DNA of 64,000 bases from Bryum argenteum (GCA_037043015.1 CM073326.1:10796345-10860344); one strand, 5' to 3'. Numbered from the stretch's first letter, positions 44,405 through 56,132 are shown. The notes: generated by a model from the sequence alone, not told the origin. Made by a program: numbers and translations.

Positions 44405-46050
44405 CCGTATACACACTCATACATAGTGATCAGCTGGTAGTGGTGGTAGTACATGCACGTGCCAGCATTCGAATTTGGCAGTACAATCATACTAGTGACC
44501 CCCCGTCAACTGTAGCCGCCGTGCTCTGATCAGTACTAGTACCGTGTAGCATCCATGCATGATGCTTTCTCTCTGTAGCAGTATATATGAAGCCCCGTGT
44601 GCACAGCGTGAGTGTGCGTGACAGTGGGAGCATTTCTACTGTGTGTCTGCTTTCATACCACTAAGTAAAAGCGTTTTGACTTTTGAACATTGTGTTGTCT
44701 TGTACTGCTTGTGAGTATGGCAAATACTCTGTCTGTTGAAGTCTGCTTGTGAGTATAGCCAATGCTCAGTTTGGTTGAAGTTCATGTCTGTTCATGTCTG
44801 TATCCTTCTAAAGTGATTCACATGTACTTCAAGGCTTTTGAGCTCTACAGTTGCCTTGTCTTGAAAACTTACCACAGCAGTACTGATGAAGTACCCTAGT
44901 AATATTGTGCATAAGGACAGCCAGTGCTAAACCAGTGTGTACATTGTTGCCGTAAAAGAATTTCATATACATGCAAAGATTTTTCAAACGAAGGAGCATA
45001 CTTGGCCTTCTAAACCGCAATTCTTGTTATCCCTACTTCAATTTCCAATGGCCTCTGTCTCATGTTCCAGATATAACTACTTACAGCCTACTTCTTGATT
45101 GGAGGTTCTAAAGTTTGTGTACAAATGGACTCTGAAAGCAATGTCTATGGGGTTTTTCAAGTTCATGCACATATTCACTTTGGAGGCTATGTCTAAGGAG
45201 ATGTCTACTCAAAGTTATGTGTTTGCATAGGCGAAATAATGTAGGTAGCAAAAGAATAAATATATCTGAGTGCTTATTTATCTACTGTGAATCAAAAAAG
45301 TTACTCTTATCGGGGGCTCTAATCCATTGTGGCACACACTTCAGTGTTCATCCTTGGTACATCAAAACTTTGAGGATAGCTTATATGTATTTCTTAGCAC
45401 TGAGGGATTATATGTATTTCTTAGTATTGAGGAATTATAGCCATGTGTGGTTTTCGGCACCCTTATTATGTTTTGGAAGCATTGCCCCCTACCAAAATCA
45501 TGCATTTAACACAATCGGGTGGGGCCATGTATCAATTTGACAATTCATGTGGGAAAAAAAAAACCCACAATTGTAAACACAAAGGAACTCATTACGCCAT
45601 GAGGATTCAAACTTGCGCCCTTCTTGCATTAAAGTAGGTAAGTACAATGTCACCTAACCTATTCGCCTAAGAGGCTCTGCACTTGACTCCCTTCGAAGTG
45701 GGGGTTTATCAATGGTAGTGTATGGGAGAAGGCAAGGCATGTGCATGGGAGAGGGTATAGCATGTGGAAGTACATCATCAATGGCAAAGCATGGGGCGAG
45801 TAAAAGAGGAGGCTATCAACAACCCCTAGTATACGTGCTCCAAAACACAGTGTACTCCCGTCGTTTAATCAAGCGAGATTTGCTCTATTCCATTCTCAAT
45901 AAAAGCAAGAATGTAAACAGGAATTATACCTTAGGAAAGCACACCTAGAAGGGAACTTCAAGTGTTGTACTAGGAGGAGCATCTACAAAGAACACAATGA
46001 ATAGATACTTATATCAATGGGGCAAAAGGACGGGGGACAAGCGAATATTC
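44080..46050. other. Spacer between MSH5 and the LysM gene
   Basis: It begins with the MSH5 3'UTR. A TATA-like GTATATATGA lies at about 44581, but no gene follows it. The 107-codon frame at 45217-45540 contains an imperfect internal repeat (LALRDYMYFLVLRNY) from a short sequence duplication (TATGTATTTCTTAG at 45384 and 45411) and has no recognised domain. Confidence 0.4.
44345..44402. repeat. (TA)n microsatellite
   Basis: An uninterrupted TA dinucleotide run of about 58 bp, some 265 bp downstream of the MSH5 stop codon. Confidence 0.98.
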
Positions 46051-46979
46051 TTTGAAATTACGTCCACGATGTCGGGTCTGGTACCGGGTCTCGCCGGATA
46101 TCAGTTTCTCGAGGTACCACCTTCATCTTCTTCACCACGCCGATGGCGAGGGCGCCGTCGGACCGGGCAATGGCGAACTCGTAGCATCCTCAACTGCACG
46201 CTCCCGCTCTGCTGATCCTCCGCTTCCTTGCGTTTCCACAAATCCACCCCGCCATCGCCAACGTCAGGTATCTACCGCTAATGCCTTTCCACACTGACCA
46301 CGAAGCAGTCACAAATCCGAATTCTGGAAGGATTTCCCTACTGTACCCTGCTGTGTATAGTGAATGTGCCTCACACTCCACTCACCCGGTCGATTCTACC
46401 TTCTTTTTGAGCTTCATTGAGCTCGCTATCTTAATTGACGGGTTTAGGGTTTGGCACGATTCAGCCCTATCATTATCCGTGCACGTTTGCTCTGTAAATT
46501 CCTACTCGTATCTTGTGCATTATCATCTCTTGGCAGCTGCACTACGTCCACTTGTCCATGCGATTTGATTGTTGTCGAGTAGTTTGCATTAGGAACCTCG
46601 ATTATTGAGAGCATTTTGATTGGACAATTCTATTTTTCTCGATCGGTTATATTCTGGTGATAGTGGTTACAGCATGGACTTAGCAATTCGGACTTAGCAT
46701 GTGTCGTGGCCTCTGTCATTGATTTTATCTCGCATATATTAGACTTCGTGGGAGTAAATGCAAGAACCGTCATTGTCATACAAAAAGAGGTCTGAGTGTT
46801 GTTCCTTGCAATCAGTTTGTTTGGCCTCTCTCTTATGCAGAAATAAGCTTCTATGTGTGACAGGAGCATAGGTTTCATGTTTTGTACCATCACATTCTGC
46901 ATGATATTTCATTCTTCTGGTCTCATTTGCATCGAGTCTATTCCTAAATTTTGTTTGCCTTTCAGAGGGGTAAGTAAGA
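46051..46979 (+). promoter_or_regulatory. Probable 5'UTR exon and intron of the LysM gene
   Basis: A GC-rich island at 46060-46267 ends in a strong donor (CGTCAG-GTATCT, intron from 46268). The matching acceptor is TGCCTTTCAG ending at 46965, 14 nt before the ATG at 46980. The island contains a 48-codon upstream ATG frame at 46069-46215 (MSGLVPGLAGYQFLEVPPSS) that ends before the donor, so it could act as an upstream ORF. Alternatively the island is the first exon of a separate small gene. Confidence 0.5.
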
Positions 46980-47969
46980 ATGGCAACGAACGCTAGCAAT
47001 GGCAGCCCTCGAGGACCATCACCACTTATATCCAAACCCTCGAGACCTTCCTTCAACAGAAGACGTGAGAAGGATGAGAATATGGCCAAGACTGTAGGTG
47101 TGGTCGTGGCTGGCGGTATTGCTTGGAGCTTGTTCAGATCCATCTCTGGATTCGGAACTGCACAGAAGGTGTTCTCTCTCTCACTTACTCCTATTCCTAT
47201 TCCTATTCCGGCAGTTTGTCCATGTTCCCCTTTTCTTGCCTGACCCTAGCTGTGATTTTTGCAGGGAAAGATGCACACGGTGAGCACGGACATCAAGTCT
47301 GACGTCAAACATGCAGTCAAGGAGGTGGAACAACAGAAGGAAGTAGTTCTCACTAGATCCCCCAAACTCAAGAAGAAGAATGGGAAAGGCAAGAGAATTG
47401 AAGTGAAGGATGGCGACACCTTGTATGGCATTGCTAGGAAACACAATGTATGTTTCCTTCTTCACCTTTCTTCCCGAACTTCTTCGAATGTATGCATTTT
47501 ATTCAGGGCTGCTCAACCTCACCCCTTCAACCCTATGTTCAGTCTTTCGATCACGAACAGTCTGATAACATCCTGGTCTCTTGTGTTTGAAAACACCAAA
47601 TGAACCTCAAACTACCTCCACTATAGTCCATAGTGGAGTTCAACGTACTCGCAAAGACCTTTGTTGTGTTGTAGGCAATAGTGTTCACCTGGAGAAGTGT
47701 TAGTAGTTTTCAATGGTTGATGGTATGTCTTGTGGGCATAAAGATTCAAGGATAGATTGAATAATCACTCTATTCATGTCAGCTTTAAAATGAGGATGGA
47801 GTTTCCTTTCTCTCTCTTTTGTTGATCTGGAATTGAACAGATGTATATTGATAAGCTGCTGGTTTGTTTGCAGGTATCTGTGAGTGCATTGATGGCATCG
47901 AACGGCATGAAAGACGGAGATAGCATATTAGCCGGAGAATTTATCACCATTCCGAAGGAGAAAGAGTAA
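46980..47969 (+). CDS. LysM-domain protein with a hydrophobic segment
   Basis: Three exons, 46980-47168, 47265-47447 and 47874-47969, all phase 0, give 155 residues. The N-terminal third is Ser/Pro/Arg-rich (GSPRGPSP, KPSRPSFNRRRE). Residues 38-55 (KTVGVVVAGGIAWSLFRS) form a short hydrophobic, membrane-like segment. A charged Lys-rich linker follows, and a single LysM domain occupies about 108-152 (IEVKDGDTLYGIARKHN, VSVSALMASNGM, DSILAGEFITIP) with the expected beta-alpha-alpha-beta pattern. LysM domains bind N-acetylglucosamine polymers. Small single-LysM plant proteins of this layout are known but their function is not settled, and the N-terminus is not a classical signal peptide, so an intracellular or organellar place is possible. 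Intron 2 carries a SINE-derived fragment. Confidence 0.88.
47680..47815 (+). mobile_element. SINE-derived fragment in intron 2 of the LysM gene
   Basis: GAGAAGTGTTAGTAGTTTTC, ATGTCTTGTGGGCATAAAG, TCAAGGATAGATTGAATAAT and CTCTATTCATGTCAGC follow the SINE body order seen at 16440 and 24008, with many mismatches. Confidence 0.55.
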
Positions 47970-49768
47970 CTTGATTAGGATATTGTACCAATATGAGATC
48001 CTACTGACCAATAATCAACGTCTAGGGTAGCAATCGAGGCTTGATCGATTCTTCTTTGTGGAGTATATATCCTCAAGAAATTTTCTACTTGATTTTTCTC
48101 AGGTGGTGAAAGAAGAAGCTAGTATATGTCAAGTTGAAGCAACTTTGTCACTGTTTGCAAGTATGATTTTGTAAGTGCAGGAAATTTTCAATTCTGAACT
48201 ACCAGGGATCGATTCTTGGGCCTTGTTCTCAAACTCAGGTGAGTGATTCATGCCATAAGCTTGCATGATATTCAATCTTCTATAGCCGTCTAGTATAGTG
48301 GCAAAGTATGTGATGGGCGGAGAGATCTCATACTTTAAGAATTATTTTTTGGGAAAGCTTTCTTCATTATGATTTGGGAGTAAAGCAAATGATGCAGTGT
48401 TAAACAGGATGATTTGTATCCGTCAACATGCACAAGATACTCTTTGCTAATGTGCAATCTATACATTATCATGTGTATCATTATATTGTTTCTATAGTGA
48501 TTATTCGACATTCTTCACAATAAATTTGATTCATTGTATCGAAGGTTAGAAATTGTTCATATTATTCTCTACTTGCCGATTCATTTGTTCTATATCATTG
48601 TATAGAAGGCTACAGATTATTCATATCATTCTATACTTGTTTCTAGAAGAATTCTTTTTGTAGAGTGATGGTTTTCTAGAAGAATCCTTTTTGTAGAGTG
48701 AGTATCATGTGTATGAAATTTGAAAATCACTTTACAAGAGGACATGTGTACTTCCATAACCTTGTATGCACCTATGTGATATACACTCATGGTTTGTAGA
48801 GGGTGCAATCATAAATTGTCAAAGGTGCAAATGACTTACATTAAAGTGAAACTTGTTCCTTTGATCAATTAGTATAGGAGAACGTAGAACCATATATCTT
48901 TGTAGTATGGAAAGTGATACCAAGTACATGGGATTTCTTTTCGCTACGGTTGGTTCTGAAGGAGTTAGAACCAACTCAATGGAAATATAGAATCGGTTTT
49001 GTACTCAAAAGTAGAGCGTGAAACAACTTTTTCAGATGGTCCTTCAACACATGATGTTCAAAAGTTAAATTGAGAATACATGATCAGTCTCAGTGAGTTA
49101 CTTCAGTACTGCAGAACTCATAATCGTGAAGTAATTCGCATCCTCAGTACTTATGTAAATCATGTTGTGCTCGTGCAATGTTTCATCGCCGACTATGTAC
49201 TGGTACAAACTTCGAACCTGTTTGCAGCTCTAGTATGTCGCCTTGAATACTGGTTGCTTTATTCGAAATCTCTCATGCCGAAATCTTCTCCCAATTTGTT
49301 TCCCGGTAATTAGTCGGTGCGGATAGAGCGAACTCGTCGGAGATTAGATCTAGTGCTACTGTGATGGCAATCAACGTGATCATTTACAACAGGTCACAGC
49401 AGTTTCTGGAATTTTCACGATATTTCAGGAAGCAAGGATTTCCGTTCAAAGTGTAACATTGCTCAAAACTCTCAAAATGGAAAATTCGATCCTGCGTTTA
49501 TGCATATTTGATTTCGATGGTGCTTAAAAGTCGACTGCTTGATATACATCGTTATTGTCAAGAATCAAACGCAGTTTTCAGTTTCAGAGATTGCCGTACC
49601 TATTGAGAGCCAGTTTGGAAATGGTGCTGCTCTGACCACAGAAATATACACATGTATATGCTCTAGAAGAAAGTTCTTACAATGATGTTCACAGCAATCA
49701 ATCGAATCAAATGAATTGCACATATTTGGAGCAGCAGACGCATGCGCTTGAGCTTTTGTATTCTCAAT
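47970..49768. other. Spacer between convergent genes
   Basis: It holds the 3' ends of the LysM gene (+) and of the unrecognised minus-strand gene. An AGAAGAATYCTTTTTGTAGAGTGA segment is duplicated at about 48644 and 48675. No other gene is recognised. Confidence 0.4.
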
Positions 49769-50694
49769 TTATGAGCGGCAGCTTGTCTTTGCAGGCAAGG
49801 ATCGATATACCTTGCCCTTGACCATGTCGAAATCCATCTTGATTCGAGACGTCGGCGGTGGAATCTGATCAGTACTTGACACATGATCCTGATCCACAGA
49901 ACGTTTCTTCGGCAGCTTCAATCTACTTCTTGCTTTCTGCACAAACATTAGATTGAATGATAAAATCATTAAGCTGTTGTAAAGCAACTAAAATCTTGTG
50001 CTATTCTAAAGTAATATTCTGTCAGGTGCAAGCATCGTTAGTTGCTAATTGAAATCACTGCAAATCCAATATCGAGAACAATAAAAAAAATTATAGCCGT
50101 TTCATTGCGCAAAATCAATCATGATGTACCTAGTTATCGATGAAGAAACAATTTGTGAATCTCATGAAAAAATGCCGAAGTGTGATAAAGATGAACATCC
50201 GTGCGAAACTTTCAAAGAAGATTACTGCGTGACTGTAGTATAAAATGTTTGAAATCAAGCCTTGATGAAACGTTCTCGCGATAGAATAGCACGGTTACAA
50301 ATGGCGCACATTGATGGACTTAGAGCCTCACGCACGGATCCCTGAAATAGATCATGCATCGGAAGCTGATCGAAAGAATCGGTGTACGTATCCATACCGT
50401 AATCTCTGCAGTGCTCTTCTTCAATGTTGTGGCGAGCATTGATGTGCCGGCGAGGATCTTGGCGGGAAAAGCAAGATTGGACGTCAACATCGCTGCAGCT
50501 CTAGTCTCTGTCTTCGTTGACGATGAAATGGAAATTGGTGCATGCTGAGCGGCTGCATCTTCCACCAACTTCTTCCAAGAAACGACCGTAACTTGATCAT
50601 GCATGAGCTCTACGAAGAACCGCTGCCGCTCCGACATGGCTCGATCCAATATTGCACAGATGAATAGAAGTTTGATTCGACCGGTACTCACTAA
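49769..50694 (-). CDS. Unrecognised plant protein, at least two exons, 5' end open
   Basis: Two minus-strand exons join in phase: 50694-50398 (acceptor TTGTTGTGCAG, donor ACG-GTATGG) and 49936 downwards (acceptor TTTGTGCAG). The first gives GRIKLLFICAILDRAMSERQ followed by FFVELMHDQVTVVSWKKLVE, then a Ser/Thr/Ala-rich stretch. The second gives a basic patch (KARSRLKLPKKRS) and SSTDQIPPPTSRIKMDFDMV. It may read through to a stop at 49769 (GKVYRSLPAKTSCRS) or be spliced at GGCAAG-GTATAT (49810). The helical, Trp- and Lys-containing first part and the basic region suggest a nuclear protein, but I know no matching family. The start is either the in-exon ATG (MSERQ, about 50637) or in an upstream exon not found. 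The fit of phases and splice signals is the evidence that it is real. Confidence 0.5.
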
Positions 50695-52075
50695 CTGCAC
50701 AACAAAGCCTTACTTAATTAACTGCTCCAACGATTGAGATTCAAATTCCGTAATGTGTTTCTCGTGTAATATGTAAGAAGCGAGCCGCCACGATATCATT
50801 GATCGACTTTAAGCGAGCAGGTGAAGCGCCCAGGCCTCAAATCAGAATTCTTCATGTACAAATCAGGCCTGTTAAGAAATTTTCGCCCTTGTCACCATTG
50901 ACATTTGACAGGAATGGCCAAGACTTCACTTCCCGGAGAGATCCTGGAGTCACATCCATCGACTCATCGCAAACTAAAAGATTTCATCCATCTACATTGC
51001 CTAATGAAAAAGAAGTGGAAGGATTCCATCCATCTAGAAAATAATCGAACTTGGAAATGAATGTCAATCCTGATGGCGGTGGTTTATTAATAGAAATGAA
51101 TTGCTTTCAACATCTTGTAAACTACGATACTTGTAGAAAATGGTGTTCAAAGTTTGTACATAGTTATGTGTAGTTATGTGTAGTTGAAATTGCTTATTTT
51201 TTTTCTACAACTTTGTGTCCTCCAACTAGCTTTGATTAGTATAGTACTATAGTAGGTCAACCTACACTAGTATTGGATTTGTCGAAAGTTGATGATAATG
51301 AACAATTGCAGTAATTGATTGAAGAATACCAAAAAAATAACCCATTTCATGTAATAATGGGCAGGTAATCAACAACAAATTATGAATACCATTTTCTACT
51401 AGTGCTCAAGGTCCTCTACATCTTATGTATCTTACTATTCAAATCCGGATTTGTGAACAAATCTAACCTTGATTTTGTAAGTACGCAGACATGTACAGAC
51501 TAACATCTCTCTAATGTTTACAAAGTGTCTCATATTCTTCTCCTTGGTAGACTTTTATATTAATTGTAGGAAAAACACTTGAAGTGTCTCAAAATACACA
51601 TAGGAGTTCAGAATTGCGCATCATACAAAGAATGTCCGAACTTGAGTAGGAGTCCTTCCACTTCCTTTTAGGCAATGTAGAAGCTCCTCTTGCACCAGTA
51701 GAAATTTCTCGTTTTATGACTGGGCTAAGTAATTTTAATCAATGTCATATGTACCAAAACTAGAGAAGATATGACTAGTGATATAAAATTTCTCCTTGTC
51801 AATTTCTTAAAATAATGCTTGGGTCACAATGACAAGTTTTCAATAAATGCCTGAAGTCTCATCTATTGATGTCATCTACCTCTTCCACCTCTTTTGTAGC
51901 TGCTGACATGGCTGATTTTTTTGCATGTTGCGTTCACCTCTGTAAATATGGCGGGATTGTCATTTGACATGGAAGTGAAGTTGGACTTGGGCAAGGGAGA
52001 GTAAATGACCTCTTGGTGAGTATTTTTGAGTTTATACTATAAGTGATATATGATAGTTTTAGAATAGGTGGAATG
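50695..52075. other. Upstream region of the minus-strand gene and spacer
   Basis: An 81-codon plus-strand frame at 50799-51044 contains a repeated RFHPS/GFHPS element (ATTTCATCCATCTA and ATTCCATCCATCTA). On the minus strand the same stretch has a frame with ESMDVTPGSLREVKSWPFLS that could be an upstream exon. Neither is proved. The rest is AT-rich. Confidence 0.35.
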
Positions 52076-52300
52076 ATAAGAGGGGCTTTAGATATAACTC
52101 AAAAGGGAGTGAGCTTAACAAGAAGAGTACACAACAACACCAAGAGGTGTGAGCTAGAGGTCCAAGAAATGCAATCTCGAGACTAAGGTTGCTGGTAGTC
52201 TTGACTCTTATATGTACTAGCTGAAACAAAGGTTCTCCAAAGCTTTCCACAACCTAACACCTTCTAAGATCTTCGAGGAACTTCTTGAAAACCTATAAAA
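52076..52300. repeat. Dispersed repeat R3, copy 2
   Basis: It matches 8120-8365 (AACACCAAGAGGTGTGA, CTCGAGACTAAGG, GTCTTGACTC, GTACTAGCTG, GAACTTCTTGAAA) and runs straight into repeat R1. Confidence 0.6.
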
Positions 52301-52745
52301 CTTAAAGAAATGCTTGATCTTTCACATGAAGGTATTCTCAAATTAAAATACAAAGGTCCAATTTCAACAACTGAAATTGCATGTAAAAAATTACTAGATT
52401 GAAAATCCAAACAATGTGATCATGCCTTACTACCTTAGTTATCTACATGTAAAGAAAAAAAAAAAAAAAAAAAAAAAAAAGGAAAAAAAAACCTCAAATT
52501 TTTGGTGAATTTGTGAAGTTTCTACATTTTTATCAATTTTGGGCAAATATTGAGAATAAATAAGCATATAGAGCAATTTGGGCAATTTTGGGTAAATTTC
52601 AAATAGTGTTTTCAAACTTTGACATTAATATCTTCTAAAGTACAAGGAATTTTGGAGCATGAGATAACTCTTCGAATAGCTATGAAAAAAGTCTAGAACT
52701 TGCAAAAGGTTTTAACTTCATGCAACCTAAAAATAGTAAGACATA
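52300..52745. repeat. Dispersed repeat R1, copy 3
   Basis: It matches 7250-7640 and 57715-57990 (GAATTTGTGAAGTTTCTACA, CAATTTTGGGCA, GAATTTTGGAGCATGAGAT) and contains an A run at 52448-52480. Confidence 0.6.
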
Positions 52746-53394
52746 GGCTACCAAAGTTGAATCAACTCGTGTCACGTGTCAAGCGGTTTGTGTTGAAGGG
52801 CATACAAATTCATGAATAATTTGAGAAATCGCTTATTGAGCCCATGTGTCAACGAGCTATTGGCATAAAACTCAAAAATATTTACAAAACACTCACCCAC
52901 ATTCACAAAACATTGTCGGTTTAAGAATATCTAGAAATCAAAATAAATATGAGACTCTTGAAAGTCTCAAAATGAATCCATTGAAAGTCTCATGAAAAGT
53001 CAATATCATCTTCACCATTCAAATTTTTGACCTTTCCTCTCAGTGGTCCTCCTTTCTTGTCCTTTACCTTTTGTATTTCTTGAGATTGTAACTGAAGTTA
53101 CTAAGATTGCTAAATGTGTACTTAAAATTATCAAAAGTTACTTGAAAGCTTGTAATTGAAATTACTAAAAATTGAGTTTGTGTAATTAATACAGTATTTG
53201 ATCATTGGGCGCCAAAGGACCCTTCATATTCTCATTATCATGATATGTGAAAATCATAATAATAAGTGAATAGAGGTTGTATAATTATCACAATATTTTA
53301 CTATTGTCTTATTAATCGACCCTTTCTATTCACATTATCATCATATGTGAAAATGAGAATAATGAGGAACGCTTTAGATGGGGATTTAAGCCAG

Positions 53395-53530
53395 GTAAGG
53401 GGCCAAAGGAGGCCAAACATTCTCTCAATGTGATTGGTTTTTTACTTGTAGTTCAAAAATTCACCAATCACGTCGGGAGGATTTTTTCTCTTCATCGGCC
53501 TCAAACTACGGATTCACACCCTATGTAAAG
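53395..53530. mobile_element. Foldback repeat R5, copy 2
   Basis: The arms GGGGCCAAAGGAGGCCAAAC...GTGATTGGTTTT and ACCAATCACGTCGGGAGG...ATCGGCCTC are inverted, as in the copy at 30056-30195. Confidence 0.55.
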
Positions 53531-53954
53531 TGTACTTGAGTAAAAATGGAGGTCGTGTAAATATCACGATATTTTTTTTTATGGGGTTGTCAAACAACCC
53601 TTCATGTTCTTATTACCATAATATTTGAAAATCACAATAATGAGTAAAAATGAAGGCCATCAAGATATCAAAGATTTTTATTTTTTTGTTTGCCAAATGT
53701 AGCCTAAAATGTTTCAACAATCCTTCAAACTAGAGTATTATAATTATAACAACCTCTTACACAAACAATTCTAAATCCCACTTTCCATGTCTCCTACACA
53801 CTTATCAATTTATGTTTTTTTCTCGCGACACTTCATCGAGTTGGTGCAACATAATTGATTTGGATCACAAAGGAATATATCTCTTCATAGCCAACTGAGA
53901 GACTCTTCACATTAAACTCAAGGACAACTTACCATAATCTAGATATTCTTTACA

Positions 53955-54095
53955 TGCACTGTCAAGAGACCCATAGGGCTGCAGGAGGACAAAAATCCTC
54001 TCACTAGGATTGGTCCATTTCTTGGAGTTTATAAAATAGACCAATCACAATTAGAGGATTTTTGTCCTTCCGCGGCCTCATGCACTACTTAACTT
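53955..54095. mobile_element. Foldback repeat R5, copy 3
   Basis: The left arm GGACAAAAATCCTCTCACTA-GGATTGGTC pairs with the right arm GACCAATCACAATTAGAGGA-TTTTTGTCC. It lies about 250 bp upstream of the PLATZ-like ATG. Confidence 0.65.
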
Positions 54096-54239
54096 TTCAT
54101 ATAAAGTGTATAAAAAACATCCTTCAAACTAGTACTGCCAAAAGGTTTTATCATCTTTTGTAATTTCTAACGTGGAAAAGTACCTTGTGAAATCTAAATG
54201 TTCTCCTTTCAAGACTAAGACGAAGGCTGCATCAACAAC

Positions 54240-54246
54240 TATATAA
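54240..54246 (+). promoter_or_regulatory. TATA box of the PLATZ-like gene
   Basis: TATATAA in the context CAACTATATAAGACC, 99 bp upstream of the ATG at 54339, a normal distance for a plant TATA box plus short leader. Confidence 0.7.
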
Positions 54247-54338
54247 GACCATCCTTCCCTAATCATTCTCCGCATTCAAGTTGCATCGCGCCAAGGTTGG
54301 GCGCTCCCTTTGCTTTTGTAGAACTCTTACTAGGGATC

Positions 54339-54917
54339 ATGGCCGCACCTAGTCATGATGTGGTAGGAGCTGTACAACCCCATGTACCTCTCACAGACGA
54401 AGTTAGGGCAGTATGGGAGGCTTTCATTGGGGCCGATTATCGTAGAGACACGTCTGTTGCTTGCATCTTCCAATGTAATGAGAGGAAGTGCAAGCGGTTC
54501 TTTTGTGTTCAATGCAGGGTTGGTGGGTTGTGTAAGAAGATGTTCGAGGGAGTTGATGCTCCTCACAACGGCCATCACAAATTGCAAGTATTCAAAACTA
54601 GCGGTTTTGATTCAGTAAGGAAGAAGGATCTACCGGAGTTTCTCAATCTTCACGAAGTTGCTGAGTACACATCAAACGAGGAGAAAGTGTGTTACTTGCG
54701 AAGGAGGGAAGCTACAACATCAGGGTATCGGATTCAGTGTGCGGGTTGCCACAATCACGTCTCTAATGCGAAGAATTTTCAACAAAGGCAACACAATGTG
54801 TTTTTTGCTAACGCTTGCTCGATTGAGTGTCTACTGGAGTACGATCTCCAATGTAAACCGGCGCAGTTTACTCATTGCAGGAAGCAACCTCACCCCACCC
54901 GAAGTCCTTTCTTCTAA
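54339..54917 (+). CDS. PLATZ-like zinc-binding protein
   Basis: An intronless frame of 192 residues; the true start is the ATG at 54339 (MAAPSHDVVG), as upstream frame has no ATG. PLATZ proteins are plant AT-rich-DNA-binding zinc proteins. Here a first Cys/His cluster spans about 42-80 (C42, C46, C51, FFCVQC at 54-59, C65, then HNGHH at 76-80), followed by the family's LQVFKTSGFDSVRKKDL-like strand region, a YLRRRE turn, and a second cluster CAGC (134-137) paired with ACSIEC (159-164). The order and spacing fit PLATZ, but the first cluster departs from the usual C-x2-H...C-x2-C pattern and the second spacing is wider (22 rather than about 10-11 residues). Family introns are also missing, so a retroposed or strongly diverged member is possible. 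A TATA box lies 99 bp upstream. It is probably nuclear. Confidence 0.72.
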   Translation: MAAPSHDVVGAVQPHVPLTDEVRAVWEAFIGADYRRDTSVACIFQCNERKCKRFFCVQCRVGGLCKKMFEGVDAPHNGHHKLQVFKTSGFDSVRKKDLPEFLNLHEVAEYTSNEEKVCYLRRREATTSGYRIQCAGCHNHVSNAKNFQQRQHNVFFANACSIECLLEYDLQCKPAQFTHCRKQPHPTRSPFF

Positions 54918-55483
54918 ATCTCTTATTGTTTACATGTGAGTACGATCTGTCATTCGTTTCTTTTCACATTTCATCTTTTTATCTTTCATTGTATAGAAGC
55001 TAGAAGCATGTTTTACAGCTTCTTTGGTTCTAAGTGTCAACATTTGTTTGTTTCCTTCCAAGGTCATGGCTGCGTAGGGACTTTAGGATGCCAAACTACT
55101 TCATTCAATGTTGGCATTGCTTGGTTGTCAACACGTCAAGGCGGCAAAATTAGGAACAACATGAAACATTGATTGTAGTGTTGCTAGAACGTACATAGAA
55201 GATGATAGCACGAATTGCGTCGCACCTTTGTGAAAGGATATTATTAATACTCCCATGGAATTGATGGAAGCCCTTGGCTTTTATGATCTTATTATAATAT
55301 TTGCACTGGACCTCATATTGTTTGCAATTCTATGTGACTAATGGGAATGTAAATGCCGAAGTAGTCAATGTAGCAAGAGTCTTAATAAAGACTTACTAAA
55401 CTATACATGTTAAATTAGTTTCTAGACTTAGCTTGTTTGACCTAAAAATAATAATAATAATAATAAATAAAAATTTAAAAAAA
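54918..55483. other. 3' region of the PLATZ-like gene and spacer
   Basis: No further gene is recognised. It ends in a (AAT)n stretch at about 55446-55468. Confidence 0.4.
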
Positions 55484-55577
55484 AATCACAACCCCCCAAG
55501 AATACATAGAGGTGAAGAATTGCAATTTTGAGGTTTCAAACATCCAAAAAGCACATAAGGATCTTTAGGATTTAAAC
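55484..55577. mobile_element. Tail fragment of a T4 element
   Basis: ATACATAGAGGTGAAGAATT, TTTTGAGGTTTCAAACA, then AAGGATCTTTAGGATTTAA match the last 90 bp of the 5084-5669 copy; the terminal GGGG-TTAA is mutated. Confidence 0.55.
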
Positions 55578-55649
55578 ATAAAATTTCTGTGCACCTCATT
55601 CATTATCGAGAGCTATAAAACTCTCTTCATAAGAATTGAGTATGAAGAT

Positions 55650-55752
55650 CCTCACCAATCTCCCCTTGTCCGGTGGCCATCGGGAGATTAGCATTACGAA
55701 CAGACACTTCATTCACACCGGCCCCTTAGAAAGGAACCGGAGTTTCTATCTC
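55650..55752 (+). mobile_element. SINE 3' fragment
   Basis: CCCCTTGTCCGGTGGCCATC, GGGAGATTAGCATTACGAAC and GGAACCGGAGTTTCTATCTC match the 3' module of the SINE at 17021-17461 with few changes; the head is absent. Confidence 0.75.
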
Positions 55753-56132
55753 ATCTGAAGATCCTCGTCTCATGATGGAATCAAGTGTGGAAAATGCGTT
55801 CAAGGGCTCTTTATCCTAAGGAACAAGATCTGTGATACATTTCCTTTTTTTTTATGAAAAGAAATCAGGCTTGTAACTTTAAACAGCACCTTGTTAGTCC
55901 TTTCAAGAAGGCCCCCCTGAGTTGCAGTTTGGCCTCCTGTCCATGCTTTCCTCATTATTGTCGTCAATCAATATAATATAATATTGCTAAAAAGGATGGT
56001 GATCATTTGTACAGTAACTGTAGACATGAAGTGGGTACAATGACTCTTTCCTTCCATTATAGCATTTGGGGTACTCACTAATGTGGTCCCTAACTATGAT
56101 CTTTCTTGTTACTTATATAATCGTTACCGAGA
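55753..56132. other. Spacer
   Basis: No gene or recognised repeat is visible. Confidence 0.4.

Larger units (their letters stand above)
52746..54239. other. AT-rich upstream region of the PLATZ-like gene
   Basis: It holds diverged ATTATCAYGATATGTGAAAATC repeats (53230-53360 and 53610-53640) and two R5 foldback copies. No gene is recognised. Confidence 0.45.

Noticed and set aside
45217-45637. Overlapping 107- and 64-codon frames
   Set aside because: They derive from an AT-rich spacer with a short duplication and have no domain or splice signals.
48288-48345. tRNA-like GCCGTCTAGTATAGTGGCAA
   Set aside because: The 5' part resembles a tRNA acceptor/D-arm with an A-box, but there is no B-box or matching acceptor arm within 100 bp, so no tRNA gene is called.
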